From: Fusarium oxysporum f. sp. lycopersici 4287
Lineage: Eukaryota; Ascomycota; Sordariomycetes; Hypocreales; Nectriaceae
Direction: 5' to 3'
DNA: 64,000 bases
Assembly (NCBI RefSeq): GCF_000149955.1
Contig: NC_030988.1
Span: forward strand, 3,977,351 to 4,041,350
The notes below the pieces were generated by a model. The model saw only the letters and a program-made list of their open reading frames with translations. It did not search any database and was not told where the DNA came from. Below, piece by piece: positions 54,170-64,000 of the stretch (positions within the stretch are counted from its first letter, which is position 1; the number at the start of each line of letters is the position of its first letter). The position numbers and the translations under genes were made by a program.

Positions 54170-56022
54170 CTACGGAACCGCAGAGCCTCTTATAATCCTG
54201 TAATCCTGTACTCTGTGACGACTTATTGTTGTCTCCTTTTCCCAAGAGTTGTCTTTCTCTGAGCGGCCTTTCCATTTTACCAGGTACTCGACCTGCCTTC
54301 GTCTCGTCCTTTTACTCAGTAGCTCTACCCCCTTATGATTTCCTCCATCGTCAGAAACCCTTTTGTCAAACTGGTTGACCTAATCAATGCTAATATCCTT
54401 TCTCTTCTCCCACGCATTTGCGTCGTCTAGAAAGCCTTGCCATTTCATAAGATGCAGAATCAGCCTTCCTTGCTTCCACTTAACCAATAATTGATCCACT
54501 TCCCACATAACTCCACCGGGGTCTAATGCTGTAGGTTGGCCAATCTCACTAGCTGAGACCCTGTTCTGGCGCGATGAAGACGCATATCCATCTTTAGTCC
54601 TCAGATCTTCCTCGCAGTTCTGGTCAATGTAAAGCTGTGGATCGACGATATCTGAGTTCTCTGAGGTCGACAGAATGAATTGAAGCCTTTTACTTGCTTC
54701 GTATGCATTGCCGAAGTTATCGTCGTTGCTTTCGTCAAGTTGAGCTCTTGATGTGTCCGCTTTGACAATCGAGGCAGGCTGCAGGAGGCCTGATGCCTCG
54801 TTGGAACTAAGATGCTTAGAGTCGGCCATGTCGTCAATGCTATAAGGAGATAGCAGAGAAGGGTATGAAGTACCGCCCCTTTGAGGAACTGATTCAATCC
54901 CAGTGGAAGATGATGTAGCCAAATCATGTGTTCCTGACAAGGCTGTGACGTCTTGAGGTGGTTGTTGGCCTGCCTCTTTGTCTTGACCAGAACTGATCGC
55001 CGGGTTACTCCGCAAGTGAGGATGTAGACTTTTATCATTCACTTGAGTTGATGAGAGCATATAGGGAAAGCTGGTTGAAGACGGCGAGGATTGGACATCT
55101 GAGCGAGACCTCCCGTCATTTTCATGCCCGATCTTCTCATTCTCGGTAAGTTCCGATAAAGACGAAAAATCGTCCTCCACGAGACCGTCACTTCTTGGTA
55201 GACTCTCAGATGACACCCAATTAACAAACGTAAGGTGACTGCAACTTCCGTAGAGTACCGGCTTCACCTGTCTGTCAATTGAGGATTGGGCACAGTGTCG
55301 CTCGAAGGGCGAGGACATCGTGTCACCGCTTAGGCCGTCTTCATCGAGTGTTTTGTGCTTCTTTATGGGCTTCCCAGAAGTGCTATGAATGTCCGCTAAG
55401 TGTAGCCACAGATCCTCAGGGGACGTTGATACTACCGGACATTCTGGGTGCGGACACTGTAACTGAGAGTGGTTAAACTGAGATTTGATGAAGGCCGAAA
55501 CACAAACGGAAGCATGTCGCTGCCGACCGCTTTGGTCCCAGAATTGTTGTAAGCGATGGTTTGCGGAATACTCATGGCTTCCCAGATGAACATGGCAATA
55601 GCCAGGACAAGCAATTGCGTTACGTGAAATAATCGGATCACATGGAAATGGCGACTGTTGGTTTGCGATGTGATCTTGGCAGTGCATAGTCCATTCCGAT
55701 TCGCCCTTCACCCAGCGATTGCAAACAGAACAGAATTGGACAAAGGGACTTTGCTTGCTGTGATGTTCTTCCCAGCAATGGAAGGCATGCTTCCATCTTG
55801 CCAGATTTCGAAGCGGAATACTAGAATGATAGGAAAACTGTGTAAGTTTTCAAGATTTTCAGTCACGCGCTAGTGGTAGGGATTTGTTACCTTTCCATGT
55901 CCTGCGCACAGCCGAGGACTGCACAAATACCGTCTACTGGACGTAGCATGATCTGATATGCGATATGACAGGGACTCTTCCCTAGAAAGATGAGATCTTG
56001 TAGCGCGGAGCGCCCCTCAGGG
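54170..56022 (-). pseudogene. FluG-type C-terminal protein with C2H2 fingers and two chromodomains, one in-frame stop
   Basis: The first part reads SPCHIAYQIMLRPVDGICAV, intron 55890-55821, then LARWKHAFHCWEEHH, FVQFCSVCNRWVKGESEW and CPHPECPVVSTSPEDLWLHL. This is the Cys/His-rich C-terminal layout of fungal FluG-domain proteins. A long Ser-rich acidic linker follows. A chromodomain-like block (WEVDQLLVKWKQGRLILHL, MKWQGFLDDANAWEK) ends at TAG 54380-54382. In the same frame beyond the stop comes a second, cleaner chromodomain (VELLSKRTRRRQVEYLVKWK, SEKDNSWEKETTIS) to a terminal TAG at 54170. CAG-to-TAG would explain the break. Upstream of about 56022 the frame closes, so the N-terminal recombinase-like part is missing. 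Confidence 0.75.
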
Positions 56023-57272
56023 TTTCATAAAGGCGCTGTTGAGACAGGGTTTGAGAAAGACGGGTGCGTTCCGGTAAGAAGTGCATGGTACGAGCAGTAT
56101 TCCAAGACTTGCTTTTTCTGTATCTCCCGTAGCTTGGCGGCCACCAATTGCCTTCTGTTGGTAACACATCTGTATCTAGGGACATTCATTATTTCTTCCA
56201 ATCATTGTTCTCACCATTGACCCACCCAAATCATTGTGACCATCATGATATCAGTATGTGATTACAAATGCGGACGAAACCATCTATACGAGTAGTAAAT
56301 GCAGTTACACTGTGTTCCTTCTGATTGCCAAGCGTCACAATGCAGGATTGGCTTGTCGGTTGCGTGTTCTTGCAGCTACTGTAGTGTTACCAGGCCAACA
56401 TAAGCTGCCGGGCGTAATAAATTGTATTATATTGTAGTGTTACTTGGTACCCCAATTTATACTCCTCGTACCTGAATCGGCGGGAATAGAGCAAACAACC
56501 CTCAATTACGGCTGTTAGCCGCCAATGACTCAATATTATAACTCTGGCGCTTTAAGGCCTCCGTGAAGGGCCTTCAACGTTTTGTCGGAACAGGCTGGCT
56601 TTCTTCTAAATCTTAATTCCACACCTCTCGATTATCTCTCGACAACAACTCTCTGGCGGCCAATACCGTTTGCCACATGACATGGCAACTCGTCAGACAC
56701 ATGGACTGGATGTAACGAAAACACCGATAAATAACACTATTGCGTAATGATGACGTTGGATGCAGAAATCCACCAGTCGCCACAAAAGTATGTACAGTAC
56801 ACCACGGTTCGCTTTGCATTTTCGTTTTTATCTAAGCGGCAAAATCATTTAGTTATGCCTACTACATAACGGTTACAAATTGAAGTAACCTAATGTACAA
56901 CATCCATCGTATTTTCAATCTATCACTCCTATTCTACTGCAAAATGGGGCAGCAGAATCTGGTGTTGCACCTAAAGTTATTTTCTGTTCTTCTCCGTCTC
57001 GGCGAGCTTGCCTCCGCTATGATCGTCCTAGGGATTCTCTCACGTTTTGTTTACCTTATCGGCATCGCATAGGCGAATATCGATGGACGTATCATCTATG
57101 GCATCGTCGTCACGTGTCTCGGTATTATCTACTCCGTCTTTTTCTGTACGCCATTTAGGGAACATGTTCTTGGGCTTTCCCTTTGACTTCGTATTGTTTG
57201 TGATGTGGCTCGTGGTATACTGCTTGTTTCAAACGGCATGGTGCTCCCCCCCTAGCTAAGATCACCTACTAA
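56023..57272. other. intergenic
   Basis: 1.2 kb without a supported gene or repeat. Confidence 0.45.
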
Positions 57273-58117
57273 TCATCCACAACATTCAATTTTCATAGGG
57301 AACGGGTAGTCACACTTGCTTTGCGCGTTGGTATAACAACTATTAGGGCTACCGGTACTATTGGGGTCGTTTCGTCGGGCCCGTTGTAAGCAGAGGTTCA
57401 ACTCAAACAAACCAAGAATTGAGTCATCGAATTGCCAAAGGGTTCGTAGAAAGCCACTGGACGTAGAGAAGATGAACTTTACCATTGTGAAGTTCTGCAT
57501 ATAGAGACTTCCCACAAGCCAGTTACCCCCAGAAAGGGCCACTAAGGTACGTTGTAGCCTGGAGAATACCGCCCAGATGGCCGTCCGTGGAACCCATGGG
57601 TTCGATTATCGAAAGCGGCAATGGCACCAGCCCCATTCATAATGGCTCTATAACCTCCGCCCGAGATGGCAATACCGATTCGTGGCAACGCGCTGCCATT
57701 CCTCACGATGCCATTCGCATACGCGTTAGTGTCTATATCGCCAATCTTGGCTCGGGTAAGGACGTCCTTTAACGCTGAGATGGTGTTATTGCCACGAAGC
57801 TCTAGCCATGCTGTTTCATCAGTTAGCAATGTCGTTGCCTGCGATTCCATCCTGTACTACGAAGTCACGTGTTCAGTTGAGGTTCACTCTTGATTGTGGA
57901 GTATTAACTTACTGGCAGGCGAGGCCATTAGCACTGCCAGTTGGATCAATTGACCGCAAGACAACATTACGCACTGCTGAAGAGGAGCCTAGCACACTTC
58001 GATTTCCGCTAACTTCTTGTATTCAGTGGGCAATGTTAAGGGCAACATTAGATTTGACAAGACAAACAAAACGATGATAGCGTTGGACGGTGAGTAGCCC
58101 TCAGTCCTCCTCATGGC
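57273..58117 (-). pseudogene. lysophospholipase (PLB family) pseudogene
   Basis: Minus-strand pieces: GYSPSN next to the gap; TAWLELRGNNTISALKDVL; IDTNAYANGIVRNGSALP; RIGIAISGGGYRAIMNGAG (oxyanion-type SGGG); then frameshifts near 57585 and at 57545 (one extra C), and LSGGNWLVGSLYMQNFT (the catalytic nucleophile region, usually GLSGxSW; here SGGN). Family enzymes are secreted and release fatty acids from lysophospholipids. The N-terminal signal part would lie at or beyond the 100-N gap and the remaining two thirds of the enzyme are missing to the left. Non-functional. Confidence 0.85.
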
Positions 58118-58217
58118 NNNNNNNNNNNNNNNNNNNNNNNNNNNNNNNNNNNNNNNNNNNNNNNNNNNNNNNNNNNNNNNNNNNNNNNNNNNNNNNNNNN
58201 NNNNNNNNNNNNNNNNN
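58118..58217. other. assembly gap (100 N)
   Basis: Exactly 100 unknown bases, the usual placeholder for a scaffold join of unknown size. Order across it should be treated with care. Confidence 0.98.
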
Positions 58218-58469
58218 TTCGTCGTCCCCCAACGACGTTTTGTCATAGTTACGCATTTGTCTCTAGGCTTGCCATGCACACTGTTTTAGGCTTGATACTA
58301 CATACACCATTTCAATACCCGAGAAGGCTCATTTTCCAATCAAGTTGGGGCCGTCAGACCAAGCCATCTGAACTAACCAAATGTGGGTAATATGCTAGAG
58401 TTCCAGTGGGTTCATTCAGCCAACAACAAACACCTCGTATCATACCGTATCACATGTAAATTTTCAGCT

Positions 58470-58767
58470 GCCGCACAAGGACAAAGAGAATGCTAACGGT
58501 GGTAAAGCCACCTACTGGAACTTCAGCACACTCCAAGAACACCATCTGGTCTTGAATCTGCCTTTTGACCTGGTTCTTTTAGAGTTATTAAAGACTCGCA
58601 GGTGCCACCCTATTGCCGAAAGCGGTCAAGTCACCGCATACAAAGACATTGACAGCATGACTGACCCGACCGCCCAAAATATTGACTGGGATCTCAGGGT
58701 TGCACGAGAGGAGTCAAATTTGTTTACCGCAACATATGGAGCCGGGGCACAGGGCGTGCTGAGCTAA
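58470..58767 (+). other. possible terminal exon of an unidentified gene
   Basis: After a TTTTCAG acceptor at about 58469 a frame of about 98 codons runs to a stop at 58765-58767 (KATYWNFSTLQEHHLVLNLP, DWDLRVAREESNLF). It has coding character but no family that I recognise. An upstream exon could lie in or before the gap. Confidence 0.35.
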
Positions 58768-59031
58768 GGCAGTCTATCTCCACATTAATTACAAAATGTT
58801 ATTGTCTGCGAAAAGATTCGGCATTCGCGACACGAAATTAGACTTCCCCCTCGACACGCAATTCCTGCAAACGCGTCAATAGACCACCACACACTATCCA
58901 GCATATCATCGGCACAGTCTCAGGACCAGAAGTCAGAAAAGAATGTAACCAAGATTTAACGTTGTAGGCCCTATGAGGCGTATCCTCCCAAGCGGGGACA
59001 AAATCATTCATTCATTCATTCTACCTCGCAG

Positions 59032-61852
59032 CTAGGATAGGATAGGACCTTCCCCTGAGAACTGAAACAGTAAAACCCATCCGGAGCTACAGCCGAGGGC
59101 GATACTTGTTGCGATCGCTGATTTCACTGGACGATATTCAAACGGGAGCCAGAGCAGGTTTCGACCTCGATACGTGATCCATTTGCGGTCGGCGCTGATC
59201 CCGTAGCCTTGGCATTGGCATGGGTGAGGTTGTAGACTGGATGCAGGCGCAGTGGCAAACGAAGATGGGTGCGAGATCAGGTTGAGGTTAAACATGAGAT
59301 TATCGGTAAGAAGATGTGTACCAGTTTTGTCGAAGCGGATAGTGTCGGCGACACTGCCTATAACGAGAGTCGCAAGGCATTGTACAGTCGTGGCATCCCA
59401 TATCTTGGCGATCCTGTCGATTGACGCCGATGCAAGGCGCTGGCTATCCGGTGAGAAGACCACCGAGTTAACACAGCCGTGATGGCCTTCGAGCGTTGCC
59501 GTACACTCGCCAGTCGTGGCATCCCATATCTTGACAGTCCTGTCGCGTGATGCTGATGCGAGACGCTGGCCGTCGAGTGAGAACGCCACTGAGCAAACCT
59601 CATCATCATGGCCCCTGAGCGTCGCCATACAGTGGCCAGTCGTGGCATCCCATATCTTGACGGTCGTGTCGTGTGATGCCGATGCAAGACGCTGGCCATC
59701 CAGTGAGAAGACCACCGAGTGAACCCCACCTCCATGGCCTTCGAGCGTCGCCGTACAGTGTCCGGTCCCGATATCCCACATCTTAACGGTCCCCTCGCGT
59801 GACGCTGATGCAAGGCGCTGGCCATCCGGTGAGAAGACCACCCAGTTAACCCCACCGTCATGGCCTTCAAGCGTCTCTAGACATGCATCCCAATTCTCAG
59901 CTATGGTCGGTTTAGCTAGAATCCAGCTTGGCTCTTCCTCTTTGAACAATCTTCTCGTTACGCTACGCCGAGGGCTGAATGTAAGCGCGGACACATATGC
60001 CTGAAGGGGCGCATTCCTTATCGCCCGTCCATGTGCTAGGATAAATCGCCGTGCATCCCGTACGAAATCAAACAAGCGGGTTCCCTCTGACCCATTCTAG
60101 TAGAAATATAATCAGCATATTGGCTCTATATAACCACAAACATCAAACTACCTACCAGCAACGTCTCGAGCTTCGTCATCGCAACCACACCTTTTGGTAT
60201 TCTTCCGAGAAGGCTGAGCGCTTCCAGCCAGTAGAGATACTTCTTACTAAGAAACTGATGGACTGTGCCATCGTCTTGTAGGTCGTCGATAGGCATCAAA
60301 GTTCTATCCGAGACGGCAGCGCTTAGGTGGTCAACCCAGTAGAAGCACGAGTATCGCGCCGAGGCCAACGGGTTGGGATCAGGCTGGCGGACATCATCTA
60401 TAGAGATGCCGGGATGGTGTAGATCGTACATGTCGCGCCGCAGGGACCTGGACATCACCAGCAGCGACCTCGAGAAGATGGTATGGTGCTGGTCCGTGGT
60501 GCCAGAAGGTACGATCTGGTTGGATGCCTTGTCAAGCAGGTATTCCTTCGCCGATTGATGCACAAAGTAAATGACACCTTTTCGAAGAGTCAAGAAAGAG
60601 CCACAGGATCCGATGGTCTCTTTCAACTCATCCTGGTCGAATTCCTCGAGCGACTCAACAAGAGATATCAGCTCCTTCAACGTGACGGGGCTGTATACGA
60701 CCGACACAATAGCAAAGATCTGCTTGCACAGGCCCGCATCATCTGAGTTGATAATGTGTTCCATCATTCGCTCATAAAGTTGATCAAGTCCTGCTGGGAA
60801 TGACGTTAACTTCGTAAGCATATGCTGTCTTGGGACCTTAGGACCCGCGAGTTCTTTGCAGACTAAAGCTACCCAGAGAAAAGTGCCATTGGCATGAGAC
60901 ATCAAGTAGTGTTGGACAGCGTAGCGTATCTTGTCGTCGTAATTCTCTTCACATATCAATTGATCCACTTTGTGTCGGATGTACACGTCAACTGCTTCGC
61001 AAATGGTGCTCCCAATGTCCTCAAGACACAGCTTGGCTGTGTGTGTTGCATTTCTGAGCCTCGGCCCAATGTCTGGGCAGTGGTTGCGGCTGGATACAAT
61101 CCACTTGATATGGGAAGGCGACTTGAAAATAAAGTCAAGAAGCTCTGAGTGCTTCGTTTTGCACTCGTCAAGGGCATCGATGATCAAGACCACATCCTCC
61201 AGAGCTGGATCGTTCAGCATGTCCATGAATATATCGGTCAGAGGCACCCAGGCATTGATGCTCTCAAAACGTTTCTCCTCTTGGGTATCGTACTTCGTCC
61301 GTACGTAGGAAATGAGTGATGGTTGCTGGATGATGAGAAGGTAGATGAGGCCGCGCAGCACGCCCGTGGCACTGCTCAATTGAGCCTCTGTAGCCTGACA
61401 GAAGAAATAAGACAGTCGTTTCGCAGACTCTTTCTCTAGCTCATCTATGATGCCGCAGAGGAGCATTGTCTTGCCTTTGCCGGGGTCGCCTTTGATCCAG
61501 AGCAGCCGGCTTTGCGGGTCGTCACGAAATCGTTGAAAGCGGTCGTTCTTGAGAATCCAGCAGTAGGAGCCCTTGAGCAGGCCGCCCTTTGTCTCCAGGA
61601 TTCGCTGCTTGTCGTCGCGGGGGTCAGTCACGTATAGATGCTTCAGACATCGCATGTTCTTGACGCCTGGGAACTTTGTCTTAGCAAACCATTCTAACAG
61701 CTGAGTACATCTAATAGAAGGGCCAACAAGTTAAGATGCCACTTGCCTTGGTCGGGCGGTCCGCCGAAGTCGATAATCTGATGGTCAACAGTCAAGGTGC
61801 TAGCGACAACCCCTGCGTTTCCGGACAAGGTTATATCCTTTTCATTCGCCAT
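59032..61852 (-). CDS. NACHT-WD40 NOD-like receptor (NLR), three exons, 902 aa
   Basis: Exons 61852-61747, 61693-60156 and 60096-59032 total 2709 bases in frame. Intron 1 is of the GC-AG type (AAG|GCAAGT). A short N-terminus (MANEKDITLSGNAGVVAST) precedes the NACHT domain: Walker A GDPGKGKT at 104-111, Walker B VVLIIDALDE at about 203-212, then sensor and winged-helix parts. The C-terminus has four good WD40 repeats and a decayed fifth; repeat cores such as VVFSPDGQRLASAS and TVKIWDATTG are nearly identical between units. Fungal NWD proteins act in heterokaryon incompatibility or innate recognition, with WD repeats as the variable sensor. No toxic effector domain is visible at the N-terminus. 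Intact. Confidence 0.9.
59392..59895 (-). repeat. 126-bp tandem WD40-coding repeats
   Basis: Four consecutive 42-codon units with strong nucleotide similarity (for example CATCCCATATCTTGAC and GATGCAAGACGCTGGCCATC recur). High similarity between units is typical of NWD genes undergoing repeat shuffling. Confidence 0.8.
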
Positions 61853-62569
61853 TATAAAGACGCGAAATAAAAGTATTATGGACGAGCCAAAGGCAACGGA
61901 CTGGTACACAGGGTGGAAAGAGGCAATCGGCCGGGAAGACTCCTAGAGACTCGGATCAGAGGATGGGCGACTTTCAGACTGGCTCCAAGACCAACCAAAG
62001 GTGCAGTAAAAGCGCGTCAACCCTGAACAAAAATGAGAAACCTGGGCTCTTCAATCGAGGGGGGTGCCAAAACATCACGGACTGGTCTCGCTTTGACACA
62101 ACCATACGGGACCAAGCGCTGGGAAGCTGTATATAAATAAACGTCAAAGCATGACCAACAAGCTACATGGCCGTAACAATTCCTGCACTATTAAGAGAAA
62201 GATATTCCGTTAGCCGGCTAGACACGCGAAGATGGAGCTAAAGGAAGATTGGAGGGGCAGCTGGTTATATTTCGTCATAATAAAGTGGCCTGTCAGCCAC
62301 CATGACAACCCACCCACCGGGACATAGCTGCTGAGCAAGAACGCAGCATCCGAATACGAATTGAGCTGCATCGGGATGAGGGCGAGTATCCCTTTGAGCG
62401 GCACAGCCCTCCAACGAGGCCACGACAAGGGTATGGGCCAATCAAAATGACTGAAACTAGTAGTACTTCTCCGCACATACTAACTTATATGGTGATAGAA
62501 GTCCCAGCAGTTCTGATTGTTACAAATCACTACCTCGCACACTTTGTAGGCGTATCGGGTGTGCTTCCG
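61853..62569. other. NLR upstream region and spacer
   Basis: No gene supported between the NLR start and the piggyBac remnant. Confidence 0.45.
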
Positions 62570-63465
62570 TTACTTGCTTTGTGCATTTCCCGTTATCGGC
62601 TGCAGATAGCTTCCTTTGGCATTCCTCTTCTTACAAGGTTGACGCTGCCCCTGCTTGAGGCCTTTGCAAGTTAGGCAAGCCGATTTGATGCCCCTGTGGA
62701 GATGATTGACATCTCTTTGTATGTGTTTTTGCCGTGTTTTCAGATCGTCAATGTCCTCTTCCTTCCCTGTACGATTTCTCTTCCTTGCCTGACCTTCCTG
62801 TGCATATGTGATACAAATCGCACCGTAGATGCATTTCTTGTAGTCTTTGAGAGTTATGTAGGGCTTCCAGTTAGGGCACGGCGTTGTAAGCTGTAAAATG
62901 AAGCTATTCAAAAGGGCTACTTCAAGAAGGAAATCCCAAAGAAGCGCCTGCCAAGGGCCACGCCGAAAATACTGCTTATAGCTGATATATGCCCTTAACT
63001 AGTCGCCTCGGTCAATGTGATTCATCTGACAGTTATAAGTAGCGGCAACCATTGGTATTGGGATGATTTTAAAGGCATCACCACCAAAGATTTGCTATAT
63101 AGCTTGTAATTACAAGCATTTATTAGCTGGCTTTCTTTTCTTTTCTGTACATTCCTTATTAGCACCGGTATGGATAGTTAAAAGGAAGAGCATAAGCCTA
63201 TTATCTCTCTATAATTTACGAGACCTAGGAAACAGGGAACAAGATAAGTTATAAGACAAACATAAATAAATATATCTAAGGCACGTACAAGGCCGTCCAC
63301 TGTAAGAATAGCTCTTACCTCGTTATACTGAAGGGTAGATATAGGCATAAAAAGCTGGAAGAATTCAAGTCGTTCCTGGGGCAGAGGGTTGATATGAAAA
63401 TCACGATATTCTATGTTGAAACGCACGAAGTTGTGGCCGGCTTCTTCCGCCGGGGAAACTGGCAC
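62570..63465 (-). pseudogene. piggyBac-type transposase, internally deleted
   Basis: 63465-63178 carries the N-terminal start seen in fungal piggyBac proteins (INPLPQERLEFFQLFMPIST). 63090-62570 carries the C-terminal DDE_Tnp_1_7 segment (IPMVAATYNCQMNHIDRGD, stop TAG at 62999-63001, LRAYISYKQYFRRGPWQALL, LLEVALLNSFILQ) and a Cys-rich tail (CLTCKGLKQGQRQPCKKRN). The catalytic middle, several hundred codons, is missing. TTAA-flanked ends were not found. Degenerate copy. Confidence 0.75.
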
Positions 63466-64000
63466 TCCGATGGGATCTTCAGCCCCCTCGCTGTGAGTGT
63501 GTGGAAGCTATAGTTATCGAAGTAATAGCTATCTTGTGTTTGATGGAATTACTTGGGAAGTCATAGTTTTAATAAATAATGATTTGTATGTGATTTGCTA
63601 GTAAATGCTTCCTTGAACGAACCTCTCGTACCCCGCTTGTACTAGCTGTATTATCTATGGGATGTGGGGCGAGTGACTTGTTGGCGCCTTGTATCATTTA
63701 CAAATATATCGAAAGATTTCTTTCGAGTTCAACAGCTCCGCAATTGTGCCTTTATGGATTTTTATGTCGGTCTCTTAGCCTGTCTCTGTCATAAGACCAA
63801 ACGCCTGACGAGATTAATCTGTATCAGAATGTCTGAGATTTTGGTTGTGGTTTTCAATTGCGATGGTGCTCATAAACCCAAGCCAAAACTCAGTGATTTG
63901 TGGCTACACTTCGGATTTACCGAGGTAAATGATGCTATTGAACACCGTGCGATGAGCTGATACGAGGCGAGTGATTGCTATTGGGAGGAGCGAAGCACAA
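63466..64000. other. end of window, no supported gene
   Basis: A plus frame at 63664-63960 (98 codons) has no recognisable motif. Confidence 0.4.

Noticed and set aside
1..64000. Secondary-metabolite cluster
   Set aside because: No polyketide, peptide or terpene synthase backbone gene is present despite the Zn2Cys6 factor.
1..64000. Complete Starship-type giant element
   Set aside because: Only a C-terminal FluG-like fragment is seen; no intact DUF3435 captain and no element boundary.

Overview
The window reads as an accessory, transposon-rich region of a filamentous ascomycete, most likely a Eurotiomycete (Aspergillus/Penicillium type). The evidence is short GT-AG introns with CTAAC branch points, a Flo8/SomA-type LUFS protein, an Hsp30-type small heat-shock protein, Zn2Cys6, SAT4/rhodopsin-like and FluG-type proteins, and an NLR of the NACHT-WD40 class. 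There is one 100-N assembly gap (58118-58217). No rRNA, tRNA or CRISPR array was recognised.

Layout. 1-1440: 5' part of a pogo-family transposon cut by the window edge. 2.0-2.7 kb: lactate dehydrogenase pseudogene. 5.0-8.55 kb: hAT element with terminal and subterminal repeats, abutting the truncated 3' end of a second pogo-type element (to 10.06 kb). 10.9-21.4 kb is a gene-bearing island: a small secreted cysteine-rich protein, Hsp30-like, a five-exon SomA-like protein and a three-exon Nup98-like nucleoporin. 22.2 kb: a MITE. 24.0-25.85 kb: a pogo-type element with perfect 47-bp terminal repeats and a TA duplication. 26.3-32.2 kb: a second island with a DUF7587-like protein, a four-exon Zn2Cys6 factor and a complete protein-arginine deiminase. 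32.8-42.0 kb: a Helitron, with Rep and PIF1 helicase reading leftward, flanked by rightward genes that may be passengers. 42.2 kb: second MITE. 42.7-46.8 kb: nested elements, a Fot1-like element inside a pogo copy that itself abuts a LINE remnant. 47.3-51.5 kb: pseudogenes (rhodopsin-like, SDR, Old Yellow Enzyme) around an intact small secreted protein gene. 51.7-53.9 kb: a nearly complete pogo copy with TA duplication. 54.2-56.0 kb: a FluG-type C-terminal protein with two chromodomains split by a stop. 57.3-58.1 kb: lysophospholipase pseudogene running into the gap. 59.0-61.85 kb: an apparently intact three-exon NACHT-WD40 NLR of 902 residues. 62.6-63.5 kb: piggyBac remnant.

Functionally there is no single pathway. 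The intact genes suggest stress, secretion, nuclear transport or regulation, and self/non-self recognition. The large share of elements and genes killed by one or a few lesions, often a single in-frame stop compatible with C-to-T change, fits a repeat-rich compartment under genome defence. Exon joins were checked by hand for phase and length: SomA-like 541 aa, Nup98-like 886 aa, NLR 902 aa, Zn2Cys6 537 aa, DUF7587-like 370 aa, Helitron-side gene 383 aa.
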